64,000 nt of DNA from Thiobacillus sp. SCUT-2 (lineage in GTDB: Bacteria; Pseudomonadota; Gammaproteobacteria; Burkholderiales; Thiobacillaceae). Shown piece after piece: positions 52,610 through 62,328 of the stretch. The DNA is taken from positions 496,001 to 560,000 of the forward strand of contig NZ_CP141769.1 of the NCBI RefSeq assembly GCF_035621355.1. The letters run 5' to 3'. A program made the position numbers and the translations under genes. Each line of letters opens with the position of its first letter. The stretch's first letter is position 1. Under the pieces are notes generated by a model, which was not told the DNA's origin, made no database searches, and saw only the letters and a program-made list of their open reading frames with translations.

Positions 52610-53859
52610 CGTCGCCGCTCTTCGTCCTGCTCGCACTCATCGGCATGCCGCTCTTCGTCGTGCTCGGCGCGGCGGCGCTGACCGCCTCGCGCGCGGCGCA
52701 GCTCGACCCGGCCTTGCTGATGGTCGCGTTCGCGCAGCTCGCCGATTCGCCCAATCTCGTGGCCATTCCCCTCTTCGTGCTGGCCGGCGTGGTGCTGGGG
52801 CAGGGGGGCGCGCCGCGCCGTCTGGTGCGCTTCTTCAACGCTTTGCTGGGCTGGATGCCGGCGGGCATCGGCTGGGTCGCGACGCTGTCGTGCATGGCCT
52901 TCACCGCCTTCTCCGGTGCGTCCGGCGTGACCATACTGGCGCTCGGCGGCCTGCTCTACCCGATGCTGAAGCACGCCCGTTATCCGGACAGGTTCGCGCT
53001 CGGCCTGGTCACTGCCGGCGGCTCGATGGGACTCCTGCTGCCGCCCAGTCTCGCGGTGCTGCTGTATGGCGTGGTCGCGCAGGTCGACATCGGCGCGCTG
53101 TTCGTGGCCGGGCTCCTGCCGACGCTGCTGCTGTTCATGATGGTGGGGGGCTATGCCTTGCTGCGTGGCGCACGCGGGGCGCCACGCCAGCGCTTCCGGC
53201 GCGGCGAGCTCGCGGCCGCGGCGCGCGAAGGCTGGACCGACCTGCTGCTGCCGGTCGGGGTCATCGGCGGGCTGGCGGGCGGCTTCCTGACGGTCGCCGA
53301 GCTCGCCGCCTGCACTGCCTTGTACGCGCTCGTGCTCGAGACCCTGGTCCATCGCACGATCCGGCCGAAGGCGCTGGTGTGGGTGGCCTACGAGGCGGCA
53401 ACGCTGGTCGGCAGCGTGTTCATCATTCTCGGCCTGAGCCTGGGCCTCACGAACCTGCTGGTCGACGCGCAGGTGCCGATGCGGCTGCTCGACTGGGTGG
53501 TGGCGAAGGTCGACAGCCCGCTCGAATTCCTGCTGTGGATGAATCTTGCGCTGCTGGCGGTCGGCTGCATGATGGACATCTTCTCCGCCATCGTCATCGT
53601 CACGCCGCTCATGCTGCCGCTGGCGGCGCATTTCGGCATCCACCCGCTGCATCTGGGCATCGTCATCCTCGCCAACCTCGAGATCGGCTATCTCACGCCG
53701 CCGGTGGGGATCAACCTGTTCCTTGCGAGCCAGCGCTTCAAGCAGCCGGTGCTCGCCGTGTTCGGCGCGACGCTGCCGTTTCTCCTGCTGTTGCTCGTCT
53801 GGCTTGCCCTGCTGACCTACTGGCCCGCACTGAGCCTGTGGCACCCGTCAGGTCTGTGA
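52606..53859 (+). CDS. dctM: TRAP transporter large permease DctM
   Basis: A 417-residue membrane protein with about 12 hydrophobic segments, starting at the GTG at 52606 (MTSPLFVLLALIGMPLFVVL). DctM signatures: SGASGVTILALGGLLYPML, LGLVTAGGSMGLLLPPSLAV and LEIGYLTPPVGINLFLASQ. It is the sodium-driven translocation channel. The end overlaps the recG end by 12 bases on the opposite strand. Confidence 0.92.
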   Translation: MTSPLFVLLALIGMPLFVVLGAAALTASRAAQLDPALLMVAFAQLADSPNLVAIPLFVLAGVVLGQGGAPRRLVRFFNALLGWMPAGIGWVATLSCMAFTAFSGASGVTILALGGLLYPMLKHARYPDRFALGLVTAGGSMGLLLPPSLAVLLYGVVAQVDIGALFVAGLLPTLLLFMMVGGYALLRGARGAPRQRFRRGELAAAAREGWTDLLLPVGVIGGLAGGFLTVAELAACTALYALVLETLVHRTIRPKALVWVAYEAATLVGSVFIILGLSLGLTNLLVDAQVPMRLLDWVVAKVDSPLEFLLWMNLALLAVGCMMDIFSAIVIVTPLMLPLAAHFGIHPLHLGIVILANLEIGYLTPPVGINLFLASQRFKQPVLAVFGATLPFLLLLLVWLALLTYWPALSLWHPSGL

Positions 53860-55887
53860 CAGCCCGGTGCGGGCTCCGAGCCAGCGCTCGACGTGGCGCG
53901 CGGCGACGTCCGGGCGGGAGTCGAGGCAACGGGCGGCGACGTCGCGCGCCTTTTCCAGCAGCGCGACGTCGCGCTCGAGATCGGCGAAGCGCAGCATCGG
54001 CAGCCCGCTCTGGCGCGGGCCGAGCAGCTCGCCCGGCCCGCGCAGAAGCAGATCCTGGCGCGCGATCTCGAAGCCGTCGGTGAACTCGTAGATCACCTTC
54101 AACCGCGCGCGCGCCAGTTCCGACAGCGGGTTCTCGTAGAGCAGGACGCACACCGACTCGCGGCTGCCGCGCCCGACCCGGCCGCGCAGCTGGTGCAACT
54201 GCGCGAGCCCCATGCGCTCGGCGTGCTCGATGACCATCAGCGCCGCGTTGGGCACGTCGACGCCGACCTCGATCACCGTGGTGGCGACCAGCAGGTCGAT
54301 CTCGTGCGCCTGGAAGGCCGCCATGACCGCCTGCTTCTCGTCCGGCTTCAGGCGGCCGTGCACGAGCCCGACGCGCAGATCCGGCAACTGCGCGGCCAGC
54401 GTCGCCCAGGTGTCCTGCGCGGTCTGCAGCTGGAGCTTCTCCGACTCCTCGATCAAGGGGCATACCCAGTAGGCCTGTCCGCCCTCGCGGCACGATTCGC
54501 GCACGCGCGCCAGGACGTCGTCGCGGCGCGCGGCGCTGACCAGTTTGGTGACGATGGGGGTGCGTCCGGGCGGCAGTTCGTCGATGGTGGAAACGTCGAG
54601 GTCGGCGAAAAAGCTCATCGCCAGCGTGCGTGGGATCGGGGTCGCGCTCATCATGAGCTGGTGCGGCTCGACGCCCTTTTCCATCAGCGCCAGACGCTGG
54701 CCCACGCCGAAACGGTGCTGCTCGTCGACCACGGCCAGTCCCAGTCTCGCGAAGGCGCCGCCGTCCTGGAACAAGGCATGCGTTCCGAAGGCGAGGTCGG
54801 CCTCGCCCGACGCAATCGCCTGCCACGCGGCAGCCCGTTCCGCCTTGCGCTGGCTTCCCGACACCCAGGCCACCTTGACGCCGAGCGCGGCCAGCGGCTG
54901 CGCGAGCTTGCGGTAATGCTGCTCGGCGAGGATCTCGGTCGGCGCCATGAACGCGGCTTGCATGCCGTTCTCGATCGCCTGCAGGCAGGCGAGCGCCGCC
55001 ACCACGGTCTTGCCGCTGCCGACGTCGCCTTGCAGCAGGCGCCGCATCGGATGCGGCGCCCCGAGGTCGGTGGCGATCTCGGCCCAGGCCCGCGCCTGCG
55101 CGGCGGTCAGGTCGAACGGCAGCGTCGCCAGGAATGCCTGTGTCAGCTGGTGGCGTGCGGGCAGGGGCCGGGTGCGCTGCTGCGTTCTTTGCGCGCGCGC
55201 CGCGGCCAGCGACAGCTGCTGCGCCAGCAGTTCGTCGAAGGCGAGCCGCTGCCAGGCCGGATGGCGGTGCGATTCGAGCTCGCTCATCGCGGCGTCGAGC
55301 GGCGGCTGGTGCAGCAGGCGGAGGCTCGCTTCGAGGTCGGGCAGGCCAAGTTCGGCGAGCCATCCGGCGGGCAGGGTGTCAGGGATCGGTGCCGCCAGCG
55401 CGCGTTCGACGAGCTTGCGCAGCGTCGCCTGGCCCAGCCCGGCGGTGGTCGGATAGACCGGGGTGAGCTGCGTCGGCAGCGGCGTATCGTCGTCCGCCCT
55501 GGCGAAGCGGGGATGCACCATCTCGAGACCGAGAAAGCCGCCGCGCACCTCGCCGATGAAGCGGAAGCTTTGCCCCGGCTGGAACAGCTTGAGATGGCTG
55601 GGGTAGAAATTGAGGAAGCGGATGCCGAGCACGCCGCCCGCTTCATCCTCCACCGACACGGTCAGCATGCGGCGCGGCCGGTAGGCGACCCGGGCCTCGC
55701 GCACGGCGGCGTGTACCTGTGCCGTCTGTCCCGGCAGCAGGTCGCGGATCGGTGTGAGGCGGGTCTCGTCTTCCCAGCGCAGCGGCAGGTGCAGCACCAG
55801 GTCGGCGTCGCGGGTGAGGCCGAGTCGCGCGAGCTTGGTGGCGAGCGCCGGGCTGACGGGAAAGGAAAACGGCGAGGCCGCTTTCAA
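53848..55887 (-). CDS. recG: ATP-dependent DNA helicase RecG
   Basis: A 679-residue superfamily 2 helicase that remodels stalled forks and Holliday junctions. The N-terminal OB wedge domain covers about 1-180; Walker A is GDVGSGKTVVAAL, the DExH box is VVDEQHRFGV, motif III is SATPIPRTLAM, and QLHQLRGRVGRGSRES is motif VI. Length is close to the E. coli 693. It is followed upstream on the same strand by ridA. Confidence 0.97.
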   Translation of the reverse strand: MKAASPFSFPVSPALATKLARLGLTRDADLVLHLPLRWEDETRLTPIRDLLPGQTAQVHAAVREARVAYRPRRMLTVSVEDEAGGVLGIRFLNFYPSHLKLFQPGQSFRFIGEVRGGFLGLEMVHPRFARADDDTPLPTQLTPVYPTTAGLGQATLRKLVERALAAPIPDTLPAGWLAELGLPDLEASLRLLHQPPLDAAMSELESHRHPAWQRLAFDELLAQQLSLAAARAQRTQQRTRPLPARHQLTQAFLATLPFDLTAAQARAWAEIATDLGAPHPMRRLLQGDVGSGKTVVAALACLQAIENGMQAAFMAPTEILAEQHYRKLAQPLAALGVKVAWVSGSQRKAERAAAWQAIASGEADLAFGTHALFQDGGAFARLGLAVVDEQHRFGVGQRLALMEKGVEPHQLMMSATPIPRTLAMSFFADLDVSTIDELPPGRTPIVTKLVSAARRDDVLARVRESCREGGQAYWVCPLIEESEKLQLQTAQDTWATLAAQLPDLRVGLVHGRLKPDEKQAVMAAFQAHEIDLLVATTVIEVGVDVPNAALMVIEHAERMGLAQLHQLRGRVGRGSRESVCVLLYENPLSELARARLKVIYEFTDGFEIARQDLLLRGPGELLGPRQSGLPMLRFADLERDVALLEKARDVAARCLDSRPDVAARHVERWLGARTGLSQT

Positions 55888-55896
55888 GATGCCGAT

Positions 55897-56277
55897 CTAC
55901 GCAAGCGTCATCACGGCATCCGCCTCGACCAGCGCGCCGCGTGGCAGGGCCGCGACGCCCACCGCGGCACGTGCCGGGTAGGGCTGGCTGAAATAGGTCG
56001 CCATGATCTCGTTGACCTTGGGGAAGTGGCCGAGGTCGGTGAGGAAGACGTTGAGCTTGACGACGTCGGCGAGCGAACCGCCGGCGGCTGCGGCGACTGC
56101 AGCAAGATTCCTGAACACCTGATGGATCTGCGCGTCGATGCCGTCGACCAGCTGCATCGTGGCAGGGTCGAGTCCGATCTGACCGGACATGTAGACGGTG
56201 CCGTCGACGCGCACGGCCTGGGAGTAGGTGCCGATCGCGGCCGGGGCGTCGGCGGTCTGGATGATGCGCTTGTTCAT
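55897..56277 (-). CDS. ridA: RidA family deaminase (YjgF)
   Basis: A 126-residue trimeric enzyme that hydrolyses reactive 2-aminoacrylate and other enamines to protect PLP enzymes. The start [20 protein letters not shown] and the active-site Arg in [19 protein letters not shown] are conserved. It lies 9 bases before recG and 22 after spoT, an arrangement seen in other Proteobacteria. Confidence 0.94.
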   Translation of the reverse strand: MNKRIIQTADAPAAIGTYSQAVRVDGTVYMSGQIGLDPATMQLVDGIDAQIHQVFRNLAAVAAAAGGSLADVVKLNVFLTDLGHFPKVNEIMATYFSQPYPARAAVGVAALPRGALVEADAVMTLA

Positions 56278-56299
56278 GCTGGATCCTGGGAAGCGTGGA

Positions 56300-58519
56300 T
56301 TATTGGACTTGCGTGGCGCGGCCGTCCTTCCGGCCCTTGATGCGGAAGATCCGCACCACGTCGGGCAGGGCGCGCAGGCCGCGCATCACGCGCGCGAGGT
56401 GCATGCGGTTCTCGACCTGGACGGTGAAGAACAGCACGGTGTAGGGGCTGCCGTCTTCCTCTTCCATCGACACGTTGCCGATGTTGGAGCCGTGTTCGGC
56501 GATCGCGGCGGCGACCTTGGCCAGCACGCCGCGCTGGTTGCCGACGACGACCTTGATCGAGACGTCGAACATGCGGCCGGGCTCGGCTTCCCATTCGACG
56601 TCGAGCCACTTGTCGGGATCGGTGCGGAAGGCGCGGATCGACGGGCAGTCGTGGGTATGGATGATCAGCCCGCGATCCTTGTGGATGAAGCCGAGGATGG
56701 GATCGCCGGGGATCGGGTGGCAGCACTGCGCGAGCTCGACCGCGATGCCTTCGGTGCCGCGGATGCTGATGGCGTGGGGGTGGGCCGGCTCGCCGCTCTT
56801 TTCGCCCTGGACGTGCAGCAGCTGGTGCGCGACGACCAGCGGCAGCTTGCGCCCGAGGCCGATGCCGGCGAACAGCTCCTGCCGGGTCTGCAGGCCGTAG
56901 TCCTTGACCACGCGATCCCATACCGCCGGGTCGGGCGCGGTGGCTTCGGGATTGAGCGCCGCGATCGCATGGTTGAGCAGCCGCTCGCCGAGCGAGGCCG
57001 CCTCCTCGACGCGCGCATTGCGCAGGTAGTTGCGGATGTGCGAGCGCGCCTTCCCGGTGACGACGAAATTGAGCCACGCCGCGTTCGGGCTGGCGTTGGA
57101 TGCGGTGAGGATCTCGACATGGTCGCCGTTCCGCAGCTGCGTGCGCAGCGGCATCAGCTCGTAGTTGATCTTCACCGCGATGCAGCGATGGCCGACGTCG
57201 GTGTGCACCGCGAAGGCGAAGTCGACGGCGGTGGCGCCGCGCGGCAGCGCCATGATCTTGCCCTTGGGCGTGAACACGTAGACCTCGTCGGGGAACAGGT
57301 CGACCTTGATATGTTCCAGGAATTCCGGCGAATCGCCGTGGTCGGCCTGGATGTCGAGCAGCGACTGCAGCCAGCGGTGGGTGCGCGTCTGCACGTCGTT
57401 CAGCGCCGCGTCGGCCGACTTGTACATCCAGTGCGAGGCCACGCCCGACTCGGCCAGGCGGTTCATGTCGACGGTGCGGATCTGTACTTCGATCGGGGTG
57501 CCGTTGGGGCCGAACAGGATCGAGTGCAGCGACTGGTAGCCGTTGGCCTTGGGGATCGCGATGTAGTCCTTGAACTTGCCCGGGATCGGCTTGTACAGCG
57601 CGTGCAGCGCGCCGAGCGCGAGGTAGCAGCTCGGCTGGTCGCGCACGACCACGCGGAAGCCGTAGATGTCGAACACCTCGGAGAACGCCAGGTTCTTCTC
57701 CTGCATCTTGCGGTAGATGCTGTAGAGGTGCTTCTCGCGGCCGCTTACGGTGGCGTCGATCTTGCACTGCTCGAACTTTTCCTGGATCGCGATCTTGACC
57801 TTCTCGACCAGTTCGCGGCGGTTGCCGCGCGCGGCCTTCACGGCCTTCGCCAGCACCTGATAGCGGGTCGGGTGGCTGTAGCGGAAGCCGAGGTCTTCCA
57901 GTTCCTGGTAGACCGAATGCAGTCCGAGCCGGTTGGCGATCGGGGCGTAGATCTCCAGCGTTTCCTTGGCGATGCGCTTGCGCTTGTCGGCCGGCATCGC
58001 CCCCATGGTGTGCATGTTGTGCAGGCGGTCGGCAAGCTTCACCAGGATCACCCGCACGTCCTGCGCCATCGCCAGCAGCATCTTGCGGAAGTTCTCCGCC
58101 TGGGCGTGCTGCTCGGAGGCGAACGCGAGCTTGTCGAGCTTGGAGACGCCTTCGACCAGCAGCGCCACCGGCTTGCCGAAGCGTGCCTCGATCTCGCCCG
58201 CGGTGGCCGGGGTGTCCTCGACCACGTCGTGCAGCAGCGCGGCGCACAGGGTCTGCGCGTCGAGATGCCAGCCGGCGAGGATGCCGGCCACGGCGAGGGG
58301 GTGGGTGATGTAGGGTTCGCCGCTCTTGCGGAACTGGCCCTCGTGGGCCAAGCGGCTGAATTCGTAGGCCTGTTCGATCTGCGCGACTTCGTCAGCCGAC
58401 AGGTAGGACAGGGCCGGACGCAGCGAGTCGAATTCGTGCGTCATCGACGGCGCGCCGGTGGCGTGTGCCGCCTGGCGTGCGGGCGAGGGATCAGGCACGG
58501 CCCCGGTTGAGGATTTCAC
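56300..58519 (-). CDS. spoT: Bifunctional (p)ppGpp synthetase/hydrolase
   Basis: A 739-residue RSH enzyme. The hydrolase domain has the HD pair in [14 protein letters not shown] (His97-Asp98) and [11 protein letters not shown]; the synthetase domain has [13 protein letters not shown] and [12 protein letters not shown] ([19 protein letters not shown]) and C-terminal ACT ([15 protein letters not shown]) domains follow. Both activities look intact. The GTG at 58519 has AAGGTGG 6 bases upstream and overlaps rpoZ by 29 bases; the alternative ATG at 58444 ([12 protein letters not shown]) has a weak site. Operon gmk-rpoZ-spoT is classical. Confidence 0.93.
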   Translation of the reverse strand: MKSSTGAVPDPSPARQAAHATGAPSMTHEFDSLRPALSYLSADEVAQIEQAYEFSRLAHEGQFRKSGEPYITHPLAVAGILAGWHLDAQTLCAALLHDVVEDTPATAGEIEARFGKPVALLVEGVSKLDKLAFASEQHAQAENFRKMLLAMAQDVRVILVKLADRLHNMHTMGAMPADKRKRIAKETLEIYAPIANRLGLHSVYQELEDLGFRYSHPTRYQVLAKAVKAARGNRRELVEKVKIAIQEKFEQCKIDATVSGREKHLYSIYRKMQEKNLAFSEVFDIYGFRVVVRDQPSCYLALGALHALYKPIPGKFKDYIAIPKANGYQSLHSILFGPNGTPIEVQIRTVDMNRLAESGVASHWMYKSADAALNDVQTRTHRWLQSLLDIQADHGDSPEFLEHIKVDLFPDEVYVFTPKGKIMALPRGATAVDFAFAVHTDVGHRCIAVKINYELMPLRTQLRNGDHVEILTASNASPNAAWLNFVVTGKARSHIRNYLRNARVEEAASLGERLLNHAIAALNPEATAPDPAVWDRVVKDYGLQTRQELFAGIGLGRKLPLVVAHQLLHVQGEKSGEPAHPHAISIRGTEGIAVELAQCCHPIPGDPILGFIHKDRGLIIHTHDCPSIRAFRTDPDKWLDVEWEAEPGRMFDVSIKVVVGNQRGVLAKVAAAIAEHGSNIGNVSMEEEDGSPYTVLFFTVQVENRMHLARVMRGLRALPDVVRIFRIKGRKDGRATQVQ

Positions 58520-58694
58520 GTCCCACCTTGCCCGCGGCGATTTCGCGCAGCGCGGTCACGATGGGCTTGTCCTTGGATTCGACCATCGGCTGCGAGCCCT
58601 GCGCGAGCTGGCGTGCCCGGTAGGTCACGGCGAGGGTCAGCTCGAAGCGGTTGGGGATCAGTTCGATGCAATCATCAACGGTGATGCGGGCCAT
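58491..58694 (-). CDS. rpoZ: RNA polymerase omega subunit
   Basis: A 67-residue protein starting [20 protein letters not shown], with [14 protein letters not shown], typical of RpoZ, which helps assemble beta' and binds ppGpp. Its 3' end probably contains the spoT start. Cotranscribed with gmk upstream. Confidence 0.96.
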   Translation of the reverse strand: MARITVDDCIELIPNRFELTLAVTYRARQLAQGSQPMVESKDKPIVTALREIAAGKVGREILNRGRA

Positions 58695-58734
58695 GGTCTC
58701 GGTACTCCTGCTTCGGGGGGTGCGGCGGCACCAT

Positions 58735-59364
58735 TCAGATACGTCGGAATTCGTCGAAGAGCGCGGCGTAGCGGTTCATCTGGCGTGCCGTCTCGAGGCG
58801 AATGCTGCGGGTGATGCTGACCAGATCCTGGAGGGCATGGTCGAAATCATCGTTGACAATTATATAGTCGAACGCGTCCGCGTGAGCGACGTCGTGGGCG
58901 GCGGCGGCCAGCCGGCGCTCGATCACCTCTTCGCTGTCCTGCCCGCGCCCGGCCAGACGGGTGCGCAAGGCGCTGAACGAGGGCGGCAGGATGAAGATCG
59001 ACGCACAGCGCGGGAAGTGCGTGCGGACCTGCGTCGCGCCCTGCCAGTCGATCTCCAGCAGGATGTCGTGCCCCGCATTGAGGTCGCGCGAGATGCTGCC
59101 TTTCGAGGTGCCGTAGAAGTTGCCGTAGACCTCGGCGTGCTCGAGAAACTCGCCTTCGGCCAGCATCCTGCCGAAGTCGTCGCGGCTCACGAAGTGGTAG
59201 TCGCGGCCGTCGGTTTCGCCCGGCCGCGGCGCGCGCGTCGTGTACGACACCGACAGCCGGATCGCCGGATCGTTCTTCAGCAGGGCCTTGACCAGGCTGG
59301 TCTTGCCGGCGCCGGAGGGGGCGCTGACGATGTAAAGCACGCCTTCAGTGGGAGGTGGGGTCAT
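58735..59364 (-). CDS. gmk: Guanylate kinase
   Basis: A 209-residue P-loop enzyme that converts GMP to GDP. The P loop is [13 protein letters not shown] near residue 14, [11 protein letters not shown] binds GMP, and [12 protein letters not shown] follows. The ATG at 59364 ([16 protein letters not shown]) gives the standard length; the longer GTG frame is not needed. Functionally linked with spoT because GDP/GTP are (p)ppGpp precursors. Confidence 0.96.
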   Translation of the reverse strand: MTPPPTEGVLYIVSAPSGAGKTSLVKALLKNDPAIRLSVSYTTRAPRPGETDGRDYHFVSRDDFGRMLAEGEFLEHAEVYGNFYGTSKGSISRDLNAGHDILLEIDWQGATQVRTHFPRCASIFILPPSFSALRTRLAGRGQDSEEVIERRLAAAAHDVAHADAFDYIIVNDDFDHALQDLVSITRSIRLETARQMNRYAALFDEFRRI

Positions 59365-59414
59365 GGTCGTCCAGGTAATGGTCGTCTCTTGGAAAAAGCC
59401 TTCGCGGGCAGCGT

Positions 59415-60281
59415 TCACTCGATATTCTGCACCTGTTCGCGCATCTGCTCGATCAGGACCTTGAGTTCGAGCGATACCCGGGACGTCTCGACCGCCACCG
59501 ACTTCGAGCCGAGCGTGTTCGCCTCGCGATGCAGTTCCTGCATGAGGAAATCGAGCCGCTTGCCGGTCGCGCCGGGCTGGTCCAGCACGCGCCGCACCTC
59601 GGCGAAGTGGCTCGTCAGCCGCGCAAGTTCCTCGTCGATGTCCGCCTTCTGCGCGGCGAGCGCCACTTCCTGCGCCAGCCTTTCGTGGCCGGCCTCGCCC
59701 AGTGCCTCGCGCAGGCGCTCGGCGAGCCTGTCGCGCTGGGCGGCCGCCAGCGTCGGCAGCAGCGGCTGCAGGCCGGCGACCTGGGCCTCGGCGGCGGCGA
59801 GGCGGTCGAGGATGTGCTGCCGCAGCTTGGCGCCTTCGCGCTGGCGGCTGTCGACCAGATCGTCCAGCGTGGCGCGCAGTCCGGCGAGCGCCGCCTCGTT
59901 CAAGGCGTCCTGGGACAGCGCGGCGGTCTGCACGGCGCCCGGCCAGCGCAGGATGTCGTTGACGGCGAGCGGCGCTGCGCCCGGCAGGCGCTCGAGCACG
60001 TCGTCCTGCCAGCGGGTCAGGCGCTCAAGAATCGCCGGGTTCAGTCCGTTATCCAGCGAAGCGGCGGGAAGCAGGGCGAGGTTGACCCGGCATTCCACCT
60101 TGCCGCGCGCCAGGCGTTGCTGGATCAGCTCGCGCAACTGCGGCTCCAGCGGGCGGAATTCGTCGGCCAGGCGGAAATGCAGCTCGAGATAGCGCTGGTT
60201 GACGCTGCGCAGATCGATGCTGATGCTTGCATGGTCGAGGTGGAGGCTGTGGGCGGCGAACCCGGTCATGCTGGTAGTCAT
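59415..60281 (-). CDS. yicC: YicC family endoribonuclease
   Basis: A 288-residue protein starting MTTSMTGFAAHSLHLDHASI. The DUF1732 C terminus contains GKRLDFLMQELHREANTLGS and a final helical segment. YicC proteins are now regarded as small-RNA targeting RNases. It is 50 bases upstream of gmk and divergent from the protein kinase gene. The longer open frame upstream overlaps the kinase gene and is rejected. Confidence 0.92.
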   Translation of the reverse strand: MTTSMTGFAAHSLHLDHASISIDLRSVNQRYLELHFRLADEFRPLEPQLRELIQQRLARGKVECRVNLALLPAASLDNGLNPAILERLTRWQDDVLERLPGAAPLAVNDILRWPGAVQTAALSQDALNEAALAGLRATLDDLVDSRQREGAKLRQHILDRLAAAEAQVAGLQPLLPTLAAAQRDRLAERLREALGEAGHERLAQEVALAAQKADIDEELARLTSHFAEVRRVLDQPGATGKRLDFLMQELHREANTLGSKSVAVETSRVSLELKVLIEQMREQVQNIE

Positions 60282-60389
60282 GGCTGCTGGCGGGACGATG
60301 GTCGTTTTGATGGTTGCTGGTGCGGAGCCGGCGTTGGTGTGTTGGGCGGCGCGGCCTGCCTGAAGCAGAAAGATAATAGACGTTCGATT

Positions 60390-61334
60390 ATGGCGACTCA
60401 ACCCAACCAGGCGCTGCCCAACGGCTACCGGCTGAAGGAATATACGATCATCCGGAAGATCGGCGGCGGGGGCTTCAGCATGGTCTACCTCGCGCGCGAC
60501 GACAACAACCAGTCGGTGGCGATCAAGGAATACCTGCCCGGTGCGCTGGTCCTGCGGACCGAAGGCTCGGTCATCGTGCAGGCCAACTCGACCGAGAACA
60601 ACAACATCTTCCGCCACGGCATGAAGTGCTTCTTCGAGGAGGGCCGGGCGCTGGCGCTGATCGACCATCCCAACGTCGTGCGCGTGGTCAATTTCTTCCG
60701 CGCCAACGAAACCGTCTACATGGTGATGCGCTTCGAGCGCGGCAAGACCCTGCAGCAGCACATCCAGGCGAACCGCGGCGCGATCCGGGAGAGCTTCATC
60801 CGCCGCGTCTTCGCCCACCTGCTGAACGGCTTGCGCGAAGTGCACACGCACAAGCTGCTGCATCTCGACATCAAGCCGTCCAATCTCTACATCCGCCTGG
60901 ATGGCTCGCCGGTGCTGATCGACTTCGGTGCAGCCCGGCAGACGCTGACCCAGGAGGAGAGCAAGCTGCAGCCGATGTACACGCCCGGCTTCGCCGCGCC
61001 GGAGCAGTACCACAATCGAGAGCGGCTGGGGCCGTGGACCGACATCTACAGCATCGGCGCGAGCCTCTACGCCTGCCTCGCGGGCTACCCGCCGCAGGCC
61101 GCCGACGCGCGGCTGCTCAACGACAAGCTCGTCCCGGCCACGGTCAACTGGCGCGGCGCCTACTCCGACCAGCTGCTCGAAATCATCGACCAGTGCCTCA
61201 AGCTCAACTACATGGAGCGTCCGCAGAGCGTGTTCAGCCTGCAAAAGGTCCTGATGGACCGCAGCGCGATGGCGCCGCCGCGTTCTTCGTTGCTTTCCAG
61301 CATCAAGCGCTCGCTGAACCGCGAATTGTTCTAA
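60390..61334 (+). CDS. Serine/threonine protein kinase
   Basis: A 314-residue Hanks-type kinase without transmembrane or sensor domain. Glycine loop GGGGFSMVYLA (25-35), Lys46 in VAIKEYLP, catalytic loop LLHLDIKPSNL with Asp160 (HLD instead of HRD, a non-RD type), DFG at 178-180, and FAAPEQY. A GATAAT lies 13 bases before the ATG, so the leader is short. The downstream PP2C gene is its likely opposing phosphatase. No substrate is indicated. Confidence 0.9.
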   Translation: MATQPNQALPNGYRLKEYTIIRKIGGGGFSMVYLARDDNNQSVAIKEYLPGALVLRTEGSVIVQANSTENNNIFRHGMKCFFEEGRALALIDHPNVVRVVNFFRANETVYMVMRFERGKTLQQHIQANRGAIRESFIRRVFAHLLNGLREVHTHKLLHLDIKPSNLYIRLDGSPVLIDFGAARQTLTQEESKLQPMYTPGFAAPEQYHNRERLGPWTDIYSIGASLYACLAGYPPQAADARLLNDKLVPATVNWRGAYSDQLLEIIDQCLKLNYMERPQSVFSLQKVLMDRSAMAPPRSSLLSSIKRSLNRELF

Positions 61335-61344
61335 AGTAACGCCC

Positions 61345-62253
61345 ATGAAATTCACCATCTACCAGGCGTCACGTCAGGGCGGGCGCAAGAACAACCAGGA
61401 TCGCGTCGCCTATTCGTACAGCCGCGAGGCGCTGCTGATGGTGGTGTGCGACGGCATGGGCGGCCACATGCACGGCGAGATCGCGGCCCAGATCGCGGTG
61501 CAGACGCTGACCGACCAGTTCCAGAAGCTGGCCAAGCCGCGGCTCGCCGATCCCATGGCCTTCCTCGCCGATGCGACCACGCGGGGACACTACGCGATCA
61601 ACGACTACGCGGTCGAGCAGGATCTGCTCGAGATTCCCCACACCACGCTCGTCGCGGCGGTGGTGCAGGACAACACGGCCTATTGGGCGCACGTCGGCGA
61701 TTCGCGCCTGTACCTGTTCAGCGACGGCAGCCTGATCGCGCGCACCGAAGACCATACGGCCGTCGCCCAGCTGGTGCGCGACGGCATCATCAGCGAGGAA
61801 GAGGCGGGCCATCATCCCGAGCGCAACAAGGTGTCCAACTGCCTCGGCGGCTACGTCACGCCGCAGGTGGAATGCAGCGCCCCGATCCCGCTGCACGACG
61901 CCGACACCATGCTGCTGTGCACCGACGGCATCTGGGGGATGATCAGCATTCCCGAAGTCGCGGCACTGCTGCATGCCTACACGCTCGAGGATGCGGTCCG
62001 CCATCTGATGGACCATGCGGAATTCCGCGGCGGCGAGCACGGCGACAACCTCAGCCTCATCGCGATGACCTGGGGCGAGGCGCGCATGCCGAGCAAGGAT
62101 TCGATCTCCACCCTGGCGCTGCCGGACGGCGGCGTCACGACGCAGATCAATGCCCTGCGCCCGTTGCCCGGCACGCCCGCCGTGTCGGACGACGAGATCG
62201 AGCGCGCGATCGCCGAGATCCAGCAGGCGATCCAGAAGATCTCCGCCAAGTAG
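61345..62253 (+). CDS. PP2C family protein phosphatase
   Basis: A 302-residue metal-dependent Ser/Thr phosphatase. Motifs: GGRKNNQDRVAYS, VVCDGMGGHMHGEIA, AHVGDSRLYLFSDG, EDHTAVAQLV and CTDGIWGM, with HGDNLSLIAM near the end. The C-terminal 60 residues are a non-catalytic tail. It begins 10 bases after the kinase stop; the two form a reversible phosphorylation unit. Confidence 0.92.
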   Translation: MKFTIYQASRQGGRKNNQDRVAYSYSREALLMVVCDGMGGHMHGEIAAQIAVQTLTDQFQKLAKPRLADPMAFLADATTRGHYAINDYAVEQDLLEIPHTTLVAAVVQDNTAYWAHVGDSRLYLFSDGSLIARTEDHTAVAQLVRDGIISEEEAGHHPERNKVSNCLGGYVTPQVECSAPIPLHDADTMLLCTDGIWGMISIPEVAALLHAYTLEDAVRHLMDHAEFRGGEHGDNLSLIAMTWGEARMPSKDSISTLALPDGGVTTQINALRPLPGTPAVSDDEIERAIAEIQQAIQKISAK

Positions 62254-62328
62254 GCGTTCGCGCAGCAACGCGCGCCGGAGCGGCCCGACGCGGTAAAATC
62301 CGCATTTTCCCGTTCCCAGCCCGTTGCC

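Noticed and set aside
53893-56340. 815-codon plus-strand frame opposite recG and ridA
   Set aside because: Antisense shadow of two certain genes.
56228-58510. 760-codon plus-strand open frame opposite spoT
   Set aside because: Shadow of spoT; low-complexity Asp/Val/His/Gln translation with no recognisable motif.
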